Position numbers and translations under genes: made by a program | Assembly (NCBI RefSeq): GCF_011745145.1 | Contig: NZ_CP050191.1 | Location: 709,991 to 773,990 of the forward strand | DNA length: 64,000 nucleotides | Source of the DNA: Mycobacterium sp. DL440 | GTDB taxonomy: Bacteria > Actinomycetota > Actinomycetes > Mycobacteriales > Mycobacteriaceae | Direction of reading: 5' to 3' | The notes under the pieces: model-generated | The model's database searches: none | The model's input: only the letters and a program-made list of their open reading frames with translations | Told to the model about the DNA's origin: nothing | In this document: positions 18,605 through 27,311 of the stretch, piece after piece | How positions within the stretch are numbered: position 1 is the first letter of the stretch | Layout: every line of letters starts with the position of its first letter

Positions 18605-19449
18605 TGGACAAGCCCTTGTATCGCAGCATGGTGGCCGAAGGTGACGATCCGGCTGCGCCACAACGGATTCTGGTCGAGCGCAGCGCCGACCGCGCGGTGG
18701 TGACCCTCGATGAACCCGACCGGCTGAACGTCCTGTCCGCACCGCTGGTCCGGCAGTTGCGTCGGGCTCTGGAGGAGCTGGCGGCCGACAACGACATTCG
18801 TGCCGTGGTGTTGACGGGCGCCGATCCGGGTTTCAGCGCGGGCGGCGACCTGCGCATGATGCGTGCGGCCGTCGAGAATCGGTACCAGGCCGAGGGGACC
18901 GCGGACGTATGGCGCTGGATACGACGCGAATTCGGTGGTATCGCCCGACTCATCGCGGGTTCGGACACCGTCTTCGTGGCCGCCCTCAACGGTCCGGCCG
19001 CCGGTGTCGGGCTAGCCTGGGCGCTCACCTGTGATCTGACCATCGCCAGCGCGAAGGCCGTCATCGTGCCTGCCTTCGCCCGCCTCGGATTGATCCCGGA
19101 GGTCGGCACCAGCTGGGCGCTGACCCGCCGCCTCGGTTATCAGGGCGCGCTGGCCTACTACCTGAAAGGCGAGCACATCGACGCCGAAGCCGCGCAGCGG
19201 CTGGGCCTGGTGCATGAGGTCGTCGCCCATGGGCAACTGCTCGCGACCGCCGACGAATGGTGTTCGCGGGTGGCCGCGTTGCCGCCGCACGCGGTGGCGA
19301 TGACGAAACCCCTGTTGCGTGCCGCGGCCGACGCCAGTTGGAACGACGCGCTCACGCTCGAAGAGTTCGCCGAACCAACCTGTTTCACCACCGCGGCTTT
19401 CGCCGACAGCGTCGAGACCATGCTGTCCGGTGGGACGCGTCCGCGCTAG
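18604..19449 (+). CDS. Enoyl-CoA hydratase/isomerase family protein
   Basis: Crotonase-fold enzyme of 281 residues acting on acyl-CoA thioesters. The two oxyanion-hole segments are SAGGDLRMM near residue 80 and NGPAAGVGLAWAL near residue 130. The usual hydratase glutamate region reads LIPEVGTSWALTRRLG, with one Glu (EVG) kept. It overlaps the TetR gene by one base and has GAGGAG-type ribosome site inside the end of that gene. The reaction (hydration, isomerisation or other) cannot be told from sequence. Confidence 0.88.
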   Translation: MDKPLYRSMVAEGDDPAAPQRILVERSADRAVVTLDEPDRLNVLSAPLVRQLRRALEELAADNDIRAVVLTGADPGFSAGGDLRMMRAAVENRYQAEGTADVWRWIRREFGGIARLIAGSDTVFVAALNGPAAGVGLAWALTCDLTIASAKAVIVPAFARLGLIPEVGTSWALTRRLGYQGALAYYLKGEHIDAEAAQRLGLVHEVVAHGQLLATADEWCSRVAALPPHAVAMTKPLLRAAADASWNDALTLEEFAEPTCFTTAAFADSVETMLSGGTRPR

Positions 19450-19462
19450 AGCGCCCCGTCGT

Positions 19463-20251
19463 TCACGCCTTGCGGCGTGCCGTCACCACCGCATAGGGCG
19501 CGTCGAAGGCGACTCGGCCGTCGTCGTCGGTCTGTGCGCTCAGCGCCGCGGTGAACGCCCCGATCAGCCGGGTCCGCATCGTGTCATCCAGTCGGCTCAG
19601 CAGGTCGACATGCATCGGCGATTCGTCCGAGATGAATCGGACCGCTGATTCGACAGAGTCGAATTGCCATGTGTGTGAGCCGGTTTCGAAATGAACATCG
19701 TTGAATCCGGCACTGAGGCGCGAGTGTACGACATCGAGATCGCCCCACTGATCGGGCGAATAGGCCAACGCCGGCGGTTGACCCAGCGTTTCGACGATCG
19801 GGGTGAAGAACGGGCTGCCGGCCTGGTCACGGATCCAGGTGGAGAACGCGAATACCCCGCCCGGGGTCAACAGCCGAGTGACCTCGGTGACCAGGCCGGT
19901 GGGCTCGACGAAGATGATCCCCATGTTCGACACCACGGTGCCGAATTCGCCGTCGGGCAATCCGGTGTGGGCGGCGTCGGCGACCACCCACTGCACCGCG
20001 TCGGCTCCAGTTCGCCCCGAGGCGATGGCGATCAGCTCGGCGGTGAGGTCCACGCCGGTGACGTGGGCCCCGGCCTCGGCGGCGGCCAGTGCAGCGCTTC
20101 CGGTGCCGCACGCCAGGTCGACCAGAGTGGTGTCACGGACCGGCCGCACCCGGTCGGCCGTGGCGACGACCTCACCGGCGATGACGGCGATCTGTTCGGC
20201 GACGGCTTGATAGCGGCCGGCGGCCCAGTTGGTGGGTTGTGGGTCAGGCAT
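19463..20251 (-). CDS. Class I SAM-dependent methyltransferase
   Basis: 262-residue methyltransferase of the UbiE/menaquinone type. Motif I reads LVDLACGTGSAAL, motif II VQWVVADAAHTGLP and motif III-IV TVVSNMGIIFV, with LLTPGGVFAFSTW beyond. The ATG at 20251 gives the common family start (MPDPQPTNWAAGRY) and leaves out 33 upstream codons without homology. It converges on the hydratase gene 13 bases away. Small-molecule substrate unknown. Confidence 0.82.
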   Translation of the reverse strand: MPDPQPTNWAAGRYQAVAEQIAVIAGEVVATADRVRPVRDTTLVDLACGTGSAALAAAEAGAHVTGVDLTAELIAIASGRTGADAVQWVVADAAHTGLPDGEFGTVVSNMGIIFVEPTGLVTEVTRLLTPGGVFAFSTWIRDQAGSPFFTPIVETLGQPPALAYSPDQWGDLDVVHSRLSAGFNDVHFETGSHTWQFDSVESAVRFISDESPMHVDLLSRLDDTMRTRLIGAFTAALSAQTDDDGRVAFDAPYAVVTARRKA

Positions 20252-20359
20252 GCCGACGAGCCTAGATGGGGTGTGCGGATATCCGGACGCTTCCCGGGCA
20301 GCGGACAGATGCTCGGAATATGAGCGAATCGCCTGCAAGCTGATCACCATCGAATTCGA

Positions 20360-20496
20360 TTAGTACGGAGGGGGTTTGTCGAGTTCGGCGTTGAGCCGGC
20401 GTTCGGTGTTGATCCGTTGAGTGCGGGCTTGTTGGCGCGTTTGTTGGCGGAGCGGCATTTTGGTGTGCCGGCCGGTAGCGCTTGCCGGTGCCGGTG
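20360..20496 (-). pseudogene. C-terminal tail of a 13E12-type DUF222/HNH endonuclease, cut at the adapter
   Basis: Read on the minus strand in the frame ending at TAA 20362-20360, the last 40 codons give a tail ending RRLNAELDKPPPY, the usual end of mycobacterial 13E12 repeat proteins. The upstream rest is absent because the sequence changes to adapter at 20497. These genes are multicopy in mycobacteria, so this is a natural place for an assembly to break. It is not evidence that the gene is broken in the organism. Confidence 0.75.
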
Positions 20497-20568
20497 CTGT
20501 CTCTTTATACACACAACACTAGAGATCATGCCTAGTCTCGGGCGCTCGGAAATGAGTATAAGAGACAG
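20497..20568. other. Nextera i7 adapter sequence embedded in the assembly
   Basis: Starts with an imperfect reverse mosaic end at 20497 (known form CTGTCTCTTATACACATCT; here one extra T and a degraded end). Then GAGAT, then CATGCCTA at 20527-20534, which is the N706 index as written in the i7 oligo. Next is the linker at 20535-20549 (13 of 15 bases of GTCTCGTGGGCTCGG), and a forward mosaic end at 20550-20568 (17 of 19 bases of AGATGTGTATAAGAGACAG). Genes are cut on both sides. This is library material, not biology, and probably marks a false join. Confidence 0.93.
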
Positions 20569-20904
20569 GGCTACAGCTACGCCAAACAGCTCGTGGACTC
20601 GTACACCATGCAGCTGGCCGGACAACTGGCACCGCAATCCATCCGCGCCAACGTCGTTCACCCCACCAACTGCAACACCTCGATGCTCAACAGTGATCCG
20701 ATGTACCGCCAGTTTCGGCCGGACCTCGAAACCCCGACCAGAGACGATGCCCTACTGGCGTTCCCCGCCATGCAGGCGATGCCCACGCCGTACGTCGAGC
20801 CGTCCGATATCTCGAACGCCGTTTGTTTCCTGGCCTCCGACGAGTCTCGCTACGTGACCGGCCTACAGCTCAAGGTCGACGCCGGCGCAATGCTGAAGTT
20901 TTAG
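20569..20904 (+). CDS. SDR-family oxidoreductase, C-terminal part (mycofactocin-coupled type)
   Basis: The frame is open from the adapter edge and starts inside the active site: the catalytic YSYAK motif is at residues 2-6 of the fragment. The downstream part (IRANVVHPTNCNTSML, FRPDLETPT, VEPSDISNAVCFLASDE, VTGLQLKVDAGAML) matches the mycofactocin-associated SDR family, whose nicotinamide cofactor is bound so tightly that mycofactocin recycles it. The missing N-terminal 160 or so residues, including the Rossmann glycine motif, are lost at the adapter junction rather than by mutation. The dehydratase gene follows after eight bases. Confidence 0.85.
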   Translation, partial: GYSYAKQLVDSYTMQLAGQLAPQSIRANVVHPTNCNTSMLNSDPMYRQFRPDLETPTRDDALLAFPAMQAMPTPYVEPSDISNAVCFLASDESRYVTGLQLKVDAGAMLKF

Positions 20905-20912
20905 GGGATCTG

Positions 20913-22196
20913 ATGACCACTACCGAGAAGTCGGCCGCTGAAGAGGGCCGGATCACCGATGAGGATATCCAGCGGGCCAAGGCACAGATCGGGATACCGG
21001 TTTTTCAACGTGATGAGGCGTGGAACAAGCTGCCATCAGCGGATGCCATCACGCAGTTCGCGTTTGGCTGCGGGGATGACAATCCACTGTTTCACGATCC
21101 GGCATACGGAACCGGCACCCGCTGGCACGGGCAGATCGCCTCACCGACCTTCCCGATCTCCACGGGCCTGGACCAGACTCCGAAGTTCACCGATCCAGAG
21201 CGAAAGAAGTTGTTCCGCGGACTGTTCCGCGGCACGGGCAAGTACTACTCGGGAGTGAAGTGGACGTGGTACCGCCCGATCTACGCCGGACGCCCCGTGT
21301 TGGCGGAGAACTACACGCTGGACGTTCAGGTCAAGGAGAGCGAATTCTCCGGCGGGCGTTCGGTCAAGGAGACCTTCCGGTATCTCTACGTCGACATCGA
21401 CGGCAATCCCGTCGCCACCCGCGACGAGTCCTATATCAACGCCGAGCGTCAGGGCTCCAAGAAGTCCGGCAAGCTCAAGAACATCGAACGCAAGCACTGG
21501 ACGCCTGAGGAATTCGAACAGGTCGAGGCCGAGTACGAGGCAGAGGTGCGCCGGGGCGCCGACCCGCAGTGGTGGGAGGACGTGGCGGCCGGTGCCGAAC
21601 TGCCTGGAATCATCAAGGGCCCGTTGACGGTTGTCGACATCATCTCGATGCACATGGGCTGGGGTTGGGGTGGATACGGTGTCGGACCACTGAAGTTTGC
21701 TCATCAGTTACGCAAGCGGATGCCGGCGTTCTACCAGCCCGACGAGTACGGCGTTCCCGACGTCGTGCAACGCCTGCACTGGGACGCGGCGCGCGCTCAG
21801 GCTCTCGGCATTCCGGCACCGTACGACTACGGCCAGATGCGAGCAGCGTGGGTCAGCCATCTGCTCACCAACTGGATCGGTGACGACGGCTGGCTGGCCG
21901 AGATGGATCTGCAGCTGCGCGGATTCAACTATCACGGTGACGTTCATCGGTTGACCGGCAAGGTCACTGCCAAGGGCGAGAGCGCGGGCGAAGCGGTGTC
22001 GTTGGACGTCTTCGCCACCAGCCAGCGCGACGAGGCCACCACTCGCGGTACCGCGAAGGTGTTGCTGCCGTCGAAGGAGACTGGCGCCGTGGTGTTACCG
22101 GTCCCCGATGCCGATCTCAGAAGGCGTGGAGCGCAGGTTGTCTCGCGAACATCAGGAAGGGTCGGCGGCGAGATGCGCCGACTGTATGGAGAGTGA
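20913..22196 (+). CDS. Hotdog-fold dehydratase (MaoC/FAS1-like), double domain
   Basis: 427-residue protein. The N-terminal half carries the hotdog dehydratase block FAFGCGDDNPLFHDPAY near residue 50, with the Asp/His pair typical of MaoC-like enzymes, and RWHGQIASPTFP beyond. The C-terminal half is a second, diverged hotdog region. Members hydrate or dehydrate enoyl/3-hydroxyacyl-CoA. Start ATG at 20913 chosen over upstream overlap with the SDR. Between SDR, ACAD and crotonase genes it completes a beta-oxidation-like set. Substrate unknown. Confidence 0.75.
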   Translation: MTTTEKSAAEEGRITDEDIQRAKAQIGIPVFQRDEAWNKLPSADAITQFAFGCGDDNPLFHDPAYGTGTRWHGQIASPTFPISTGLDQTPKFTDPERKKLFRGLFRGTGKYYSGVKWTWYRPIYAGRPVLAENYTLDVQVKESEFSGGRSVKETFRYLYVDIDGNPVATRDESYINAERQGSKKSGKLKNIERKHWTPEEFEQVEAEYEAEVRRGADPQWWEDVAAGAELPGIIKGPLTVVDIISMHMGWGWGGYGVGPLKFAHQLRKRMPAFYQPDEYGVPDVVQRLHWDAARAQALGIPAPYDYGQMRAAWVSHLLTNWIGDDGWLAEMDLQLRGFNYHGDVHRLTGKVTAKGESAGEAVSLDVFATSQRDEATTRGTAKVLLPSKETGAVVLPVPDADLRRRGAQVVSRTSGRVGGEMRRLYGE

Positions 22197-22205
22197 GATA
22201 GGGCA

Positions 22206-23348
22206 ATGAAGCGACTCGTTTTGGAGGCCGAGCACGAGGCGTTCCGGGACACCGTGCGCCAGTTCATCGAGCGTGAACTTGTGCCGAACGCCGAGAAGTG
22301 GGAGACCGACCGCATCGTCGACCGCCAGGCGTATACGGCTGCAGGCGAATATGGACTCATCGGGTTCAACATGCCCGAGGAATACGGCGGTGGAGGCGTC
22401 GACGATTTCAGGTTCAACGCCGTCATCGACGAAGAGATCGCCCGCTACGGCGGTCCGGCACCGTCGTTGAGCCTGCAGAACGACGTTGTCGGACCATATT
22501 TCTCGTCATTGGCCAACGATGAGCAGAAGAAGCGCTGGCTGCCGGGCATCATCAGCGGTGAGTTGATCGTCGCCGTGGCCATGACCGAGCCGGGCGCAGG
22601 CAGTGACTTGGCTGGTATCCGTACCTCGGCAGTTCGCGATGGTGACGACTGGATTGTCAACGGTTCGAAGACATTCATCTCGTCCGGGATCAACTGCGAT
22701 CTGGTGGTGGTGGTGTGTCGTACCGATCCCGATGCCGGGCATAAGGGCTTCACCTTGCTCGTGGTCGAGGACGGGATGGACGGGTTCAGTCGTGGCCGCA
22801 AGCTGGACAAGATGGGTCTGCACTATCAGGACACCGCCGAACTCGTATTCTCCGACGTCCGGGTGCCTGCGGCCAACCTCCTGGGCAAAGAGGGGCGGGG
22901 CTTTTATCACCTGATGCACAACCTGCCTTCGGAGCGGTTGTCCATTGCTATTTCGGCCATCGGCGGTGCCCGCGAAACCTGGCGGCAGACGCTGCAATAC
23001 GCCAAAGACCGCAAGGCTTTCGGGCAACCGATCGGCAGCTTCCAGCACAACCGTTTCCTGCTGGCCGAGATGGACACCGAACTCGAGATCGGCGAGCAGT
23101 ACATAGACCGGTGTCTGCAAGCGGTGGTCGACGGTGAGTTGACCGCGGTCGAGGCCTCGAAAGCCAAGTGGTGGTGCACCGAGACCGCGAAAAAGGTGAT
23201 CGATGGCTGTGTGCAGTTGCACGGCGGCTATGGCTACATGACCGAGTACCGGGTGGCCCGCGACTACCTGGACAACCGCATCATGACGATCTTCGGGGGC
23301 ACCACTGAGATCATGAAGGACATCATCGGTCGCGACTTGGGATTGTGA
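22206..23348 (+). CDS. Acyl-CoA dehydrogenase
   Basis: FAD enzyme of 380 residues introducing an alpha,beta double bond in acyl-CoA. Family blocks: AMTEPGAGSDLAGI near residue 125, the FAD-binding WIVNGSKTFIS near 150, AFGQPIGSFQ near 275 and the C-terminal GGTTEIMKDIIGRDLGL. The Glu-containing loop (QLHGGYGYMTEY) is present near residue 345. Ten bases after the dehydratase gene, so same operon. No signal peptide. Confidence 0.92.
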   Translation: MKRLVLEAEHEAFRDTVRQFIERELVPNAEKWETDRIVDRQAYTAAGEYGLIGFNMPEEYGGGGVDDFRFNAVIDEEIARYGGPAPSLSLQNDVVGPYFSSLANDEQKKRWLPGIISGELIVAVAMTEPGAGSDLAGIRTSAVRDGDDWIVNGSKTFISSGINCDLVVVVCRTDPDAGHKGFTLLVVEDGMDGFSRGRKLDKMGLHYQDTAELVFSDVRVPAANLLGKEGRGFYHLMHNLPSERLSIAISAIGGARETWRQTLQYAKDRKAFGQPIGSFQHNRFLLAEMDTELEIGEQYIDRCLQAVVDGELTAVEASKAKWWCTETAKKVIDGCVQLHGGYGYMTEYRVARDYLDNRIMTIFGGTTEIMKDIIGRDLGL

Positions 23349-23370
23349 TCCTTCCGATGAATCGGTTGTC

Positions 23371-24126
23371 GTGAACGGTATTTCGGTCGACCACGAGGGT
23401 GCTGTCCAGCGGATTCTGCTGGATCGGCCGGAGAAACTCAACGCCGTCGACACCCCGATGCTCGACGAGTTGTCGGCCCGGCTTGCCGAAGCCGCGGCCG
23501 ACGACTCGGTACGGGCGCTTCTGCTCACCGGAGCGGGGCGGGCGTTCTGCTCGGGCGGCGACTTGACCGGCGGTGACACCCACGGCGCCGCGCACGCCGC
23601 CAACCGGGTGGTTCAGGCGATCACGGCTCTGCCGAAACCGGTGGTCGCCGGAGTGCACGGCGCGGCGGCCGGCTTCGGCTGCCCGCTGGCGCTGGCCTGC
23701 GACCTGGTGGTGGCCTCGCCCGCGGCGTACTTCCAGTTGGCATTCAGCCGGGTCGGGTTGATGCCCGACGGCGGCGCCTGTGCGCTACTGCCGGACCTGA
23801 TCGGGCGTGCCCGCGCGGCACGGATGGCAATGACCGCCGAACGGGTCGACGCTGCAACGGCATTCGAGTGGGGGATGATCTCACATCTGGCCGGCGCTGA
23901 CGACTACGAGATAGTGCTGGAGGATGTGTTGCGGTCGGCAGCCGGTGGGCCGACATTGTCGTACGCCTGGACCAAGCGCGCGTTGGTTGCCGGGACGCTC
24001 GGCGAGCTGCGGCAGGTTCAGGCCATCGAGGCGGAAGGCCAGCTGGCCTTGGCCCACAGCTCAGATTTCCGCGAGGGTGTGCGGGCCTTTCGGGAACGGC
24101 GGAGCCCCGATTTCCGAGGTCGTTGA
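23371..24126 (+). CDS. Enoyl-CoA hydratase/isomerase family protein
   Basis: Crotonase of 251 residues with a GTG start. First oxyanion segment CSGGDLTGGD near residue 65, second HGAAAGFGCPLALACDL near 100. The position of the second catalytic Glu is replaced by a Pro/Asp-Gly stretch (LMPDGGACALLPD), so an isomerase or other crotonase reaction is possible. Last clear gene of the run beginning at 20569. Confidence 0.87.
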   Translation: MNGISVDHEGAVQRILLDRPEKLNAVDTPMLDELSARLAEAAADDSVRALLLTGAGRAFCSGGDLTGGDTHGAAHAANRVVQAITALPKPVVAGVHGAAAGFGCPLALACDLVVASPAAYFQLAFSRVGLMPDGGACALLPDLIGRARAARMAMTAERVDAATAFEWGMISHLAGADDYEIVLEDVLRSAAGGPTLSYAWTKRALVAGTLGELRQVQAIEAEGQLALAHSSDFREGVRAFRERRSPDFRGR

Positions 24127-24246
24127 GCTCGATATCAATCTTTGCAACCCGTTGATCGCTAAACAGTTAACTGATTATCGCGATTCTGCTGTGGTGTGGG
24201 GCATTCGTGCGATACGTTGCGACCACAGTCATAGAAAGGTGGTCCA

Positions 24247-24396
24247 GTGGCCGGAGCGGCAGTGGCATTTCTCCTACTCCTACTGGGTATTGGTGCGATC
24301 GCGGGGGTTGTCGTGGCGACCGTGTTGGGTTACACCACAATCGCCATAGTCGTTGGGATCGTCTCAGGCGCCTTCTTCGCCGGCCGAGTGTGCTGA
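24247..24396 (+). CDS. Small hydrophobic membrane peptide, 49 residues
   Basis: GTG start with AGAAAGG seven bases upstream. Nearly the whole product is hydrophobic: two helices, roughly residues 3-24 (AGAAVAFLLLLLGIGAIAG) and 29-46 (TIAIVVGIVSGAFFAG), separated by a Tyr-Thr-Thr turn. It ends Arg-Val-Cys. The 120 bases before it are AT-rich compared with neighbours and may hold a promoter. No family recognised; could be a small membrane regulator or a type I toxin-like peptide, but nothing proves expression. Confidence 0.45.
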   Translation: MAGAAVAFLLLLLGIGAIAGVVVATVLGYTTIAIVVGIVSGAFFAGRVC

Positions 24397-24405
24397 GCAG
24401 ACGCA

Positions 24406-24672
24406 TTAGCCACCGGACGCCTGTTCGCGGGGGAGCCGGCTCCGTTCCTGGAGTTCGGCCCTGAGTTCCTGCGTGTCAGAAGTGTGTTCCAGCACCGACA
24501 TCAGGTCCGCCGACAGCTGAAGATGCTGACGCATACCCATTTGCTCCCAAGCCCGCACGAGCATGGTCTTCGTCGCCATCAGTGTGGACAGCGGGGCGCG
24601 AGCAATCTTGGCCGCCAACGCTTCCGTCACCGGTTCGAGCTCGTCGCGCGCGACGACGCGGTTGACCAAGGT
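24406..24672 (-). pseudogene. Remnant of an enoyl-CoA hydratase gene (C-terminus only)
   Basis: About 88 codons matching the C-terminal third of crotonases: LVNRVVARDELEPVTEALA, then IARAPLSTLMATKTMLVRAWEQM. Similarity stops abruptly upstream of the Leu-Val-Asn-Arg block near 24672, and the next 48 bases before the NAD-binding gene show no crotonase homology. There is no plausible full-length start, so this is a deletion remnant. Confidence 0.7.
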
Positions 24673-24720
24673 CCGCCGCGGACAGGGTCTGTGCGGGTCA
24701 TCCGCGTTACTTCCGTTGAG

Positions 24721-25359
24721 TTAGTTGCTGATTGCCGGTGCGGCCAGCGAGAACCTATCGTCGGTCAGCTGTGCGATGAGGAAGGCGGCGATGTCGGCCC
24801 GTGTCATCGCTGATCCGACCCTGTCACGGCCGAGAAAGCCTGCCCGGACAGTACCTTTCGGCTTTCCGTTCGTCGGCCGGGTGATCCGGGCGATGGTCCA
24901 GTTCAGCCCGGACTTGGTGATCGCCTGCGTCATCCCGGCGAGCTCGGTGAGGGCGTTGGGAAACATCGTCCCGGCCATGATCGGCAGGATCTTGGCTTTC
25001 AGCGTCGGCTGGTCCCGCTCGTCCGGGACCGACGGTGTCGCGAGTCCGATGTAACGACTGACGTTCTCGGCTGTCATGGCGGCAGCGATGTTCTTGGTTC
25101 CCTCAGTGATCGGCGTGCCCTTGGCGCCACGTTTGAGCGATGGCCCGAGGGCGCTGATCACTGCGTCGGCCCGGTGGATGGCCTGCCGAATGCGCTCGAC
25201 GTCTGACAGTTCCCCGGTGACCGTGGTGAGTGCGCCATCGTTGATTTCGAGCTTGGCCGGGTTGCGAACGTATGCAGTGACCTTGTGGCCCGCGGCCAGT
25301 AGATCGGTAACGACGAAGCGGCCGATCTGGCCGGATCCGCCGAAAACAGTGATGTTCAT
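24721..25359 (-). CDS. NAD(P)-binding protein, atypical SDR (NmrA-like)
   Basis: 212 residues. The Rossmann motif is GGSGQIGRFV at residues 7-16, followed by YVRNPAKL, typical of atypical SDRs such as biliverdin reductase B-like and NmrA-like proteins. There is no YxxxK motif, so it may be a flavin/quinone reductase or a redox sensor. It lies 15 bases downstream of a TetR gene on the same strand and is probably co-regulated with it. Confidence 0.82.
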   Translation of the reverse strand: MNITVFGGSGQIGRFVVTDLLAAGHKVTAYVRNPAKLEINDGALTTVTGELSDVERIRQAIHRADAVISALGPSLKRGAKGTPITEGTKNIAAAMTAENVSRYIGLATPSVPDERDQPTLKAKILPIMAGTMFPNALTELAGMTQAITKSGLNWTIARITRPTNGKPKGTVRAGFLGRDRVGSAMTRADIAAFLIAQLTDDRFSLAAPAISN

Positions 25360-25374
25360 GGCGATACCTCTAGG

Positions 25375-26001
25375 TTAGTCAGGGTCGGCGCCTGGTATCC
25401 GGGCGCCGATTCCGGTCAGGACGATGTCAATGAATGGTCGAACATGTTGGTGAGCATTAAGTTTCGCATCGTGATGACTCCCCGGCGCCAGGTTCATAAC
25501 GTGCATCATGACACTTCCGAACAGGCACTCCGCGACATCGAGTGACGCCGCTTCCGTGGATATTTCACCCCGGCGCAGCGCGCGCTGGAAGATTGCTGTG
25601 GACGTCTCGATGAGTGGTTCCGTCACTCGGGCCCGGATACCGTCGAGTGTGGCAATGCCAGCGACCGCGTCCACCGTGATCCGCACCGCCGTCCAGCCGG
25701 ACGGCTTGAGAAAGTATTCGAAAAGATCTGTGGCCCAAGCCGTAACGTCGTCGTAGAGGGTCCCGGTGTCGGTTCGATCGGCCAGGTGTGCAGCTCCGGC
25801 GACGACACTGTCGACCAACAGCTGTTCCTTGGACGACCACCGCAGATACAGTGACGACTTCCCGACGCCTGCCGACTGGGCGACCCCTCGCATCGAGAAA
25901 CCCGACCAACCGTGCCGGGCGTATTCGTCAAGGGCGGCGGCCATGATGCGATCAGTGGCCAACGGGTCGCGGGGTCTACCGCGAGTCTCGTTGCCCTCCA
26001 T
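25375..26001 (-). CDS. TetR-family repressor
   Basis: 208 residues. The helix-turn-helix is at about 15-60 (DRIMAAALDEYARHG, VGKSSLYLRWSSKEQLL). The C-terminal domain (FQRALRRGEIST) resembles the TetR_C_16-like group. Divergent from the kinase-P450 operon; a palindrome at 26074-26090 lies between them and is the likely operator for both directions. Confidence 0.87.
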   Translation of the reverse strand: MEGNETRGRPRDPLATDRIMAAALDEYARHGWSGFSMRGVAQSAGVGKSSLYLRWSSKEQLLVDSVVAGAAHLADRTDTGTLYDDVTAWATDLFEYFLKPSGWTAVRITVDAVAGIATLDGIRARVTEPLIETSTAIFQRALRRGEISTEAASLDVAECLFGSVMMHVMNLAPGSHHDAKLNAHQHVRPFIDIVLTGIGARIPGADPD

Positions 26002-26073
26002 CGGCCGTCCTTTCCTCGGTTTCGGCAGCTGGTTTCGGCAACTTTAGCCGCAGCGTCCCCGGAATGGGACTTG

Positions 26074-26090
26074 CGGACCGTAGTGGTCCG
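26074..26090. promoter_or_regulatory. 17-bp palindrome in a divergent promoter
   Basis: CGGACC and GGTCCG arms around GTAGT. It is followed at once by TTATAGCGT, which contains -10-like TATAGC/TAGCGT for the rightward transcript. Likely operator of the adjacent TetR protein. Confidence 0.55.
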
Positions 26091-26135
26091 TTATAGCGTA
26101 TGGCCTGCGTCACATTGGCTGAATCGAGGAAACAC

Positions 26136-27284
26136 ATGCATTCCGCAGCGAACCTTCGTGCCCTTGCTCAGATTGCCGCCTCGGTGCTGCCGCGGGTTCC
26201 GACGCGCGGGCCCTGGAAGTCCGCCGACGTCACCGCCACCTGGCTCACCGAGCACTTGGCGGAGGATGTGCAGGGTGCCGCCGTCCTGGCGGTGGCACCC
26301 CTGGACGGAACGACCGGAACGACGGATCGCCAGCGGATCGTGGTCGAGTGGAATGACGTAGGTAAGGAGGCCGGCCTGCCGGCGAACCTGTTCCTCAAGA
26401 GCTCACCGCTGTCGGCGAAGAACCGGGTGATGGTGGGCGCCCTGGACATGGCAGTCAACGAAGTGCACTTCTACAACGAGGCTGCCGCCTCCCTCAAGGG
26501 CGTGGTGCCCAAAGCCTGGTTCGCCTACGCGGGTATCGGTGCTCGGTTCCTCATCGTCCTGGAGGATATCGTCGCCGACGGCGGTCGACCTTATGCGCTG
26601 GCCGACCGCTGTGAAATCGCGCATGCCCGCGGTGTCATCGAGGCTTTCGCTGATCTGCACTCGCAGTTCTGGAACAGCCCCCGATTCAGCCGCGACCTGA
26701 CCTGGGCGCGGACCTGGAGTGCCCGTCCGGGCTATGCCGTGCTCAAGCAGTTCTACTTGCGGGGCCGCGCCGGAGCGCTCAAGCTCGGCCGCCCAGAAGT
26801 GACTCCGGCCGTGCGGGCGGTTTCGCAGGCGCTGGACCGACACGCGGCTGCGTACTACCGCGAATTCGAGGCGGGTCCCTTGACTCTGCTGCATGGAGAT
26901 TCCCATCTGGGCAACACGTTTTCGACGAGTGACGGCCGGTCCGGCCTGCTCGACTGGCAGGTTGTCTGGCAGGGCCCCGGCCTACGCGAAGTGTCCTACT
27001 GGATGACCACCGGCCTCGAGCCTGAAATGCGCCGCGCCCACGAGCGGGAACTACTCGAACGCTATCTCGACGGCCTGCGATCCGGCGGCGTCCCCGATGT
27101 GCCGCAATACGGCACGGCTTTCGAACGCTACCGGTTGTTCTCCGCAGAAGCCTGGGACGCCACGGCGATGACCATCAACTGGCCAGGACTGCAAGCCGAG
27201 GAGAACGCCGAGGCCGCCTGGCGCCGAGCGTGCGTGGCGGTCGAGGATCTCGACACCGCATCACTGCTGAACCGCCTCCGCTAA
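26136..27284 (+). CDS. APH-fold kinase (ecdysteroid-kinase/phosphotransferase-like)
   Basis: 382-residue protein kinase-fold phosphotransferase. The catalytic loop is LLHGDSHLGNTF near residue 255 (HGDxHxxN) and the metal-binding Asp is in LLDWQVVWQGPG about 20 residues on. These enzymes phosphorylate hydroxyl groups of small molecules; members near P450 and acyl-CoA genes probably act on hydroxylated lipids or steroids rather than antibiotics. The ATG at 26136 has GAGGA upstream, unlike the longer frame. The P450 gene follows after 27 bases, suggesting hydroxylation then phosphorylation of one substrate (inference). Confidence 0.8.
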   Translation: MHSAANLRALAQIAASVLPRVPTRGPWKSADVTATWLTEHLAEDVQGAAVLAVAPLDGTTGTTDRQRIVVEWNDVGKEAGLPANLFLKSSPLSAKNRVMVGALDMAVNEVHFYNEAAASLKGVVPKAWFAYAGIGARFLIVLEDIVADGGRPYALADRCEIAHARGVIEAFADLHSQFWNSPRFSRDLTWARTWSARPGYAVLKQFYLRGRAGALKLGRPEVTPAVRAVSQALDRHAAAYYREFEAGPLTLLHGDSHLGNTFSTSDGRSGLLDWQVVWQGPGLREVSYWMTTGLEPEMRRAHERELLERYLDGLRSGGVPDVPQYGTAFERYRLFSAEAWDATAMTINWPGLQAEENAEAAWRRACVAVEDLDTASLLNRLR

Positions 27285-27311
27285 CCCAGCACCACGACCA
27301 GTGAGGATGTT

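Noticed and set aside
20497..20568. Tn5-like transposon ends
   Set aside because: The index and i7 linker between the mosaic ends identify a library adapter; there is no transposase and no target duplication.
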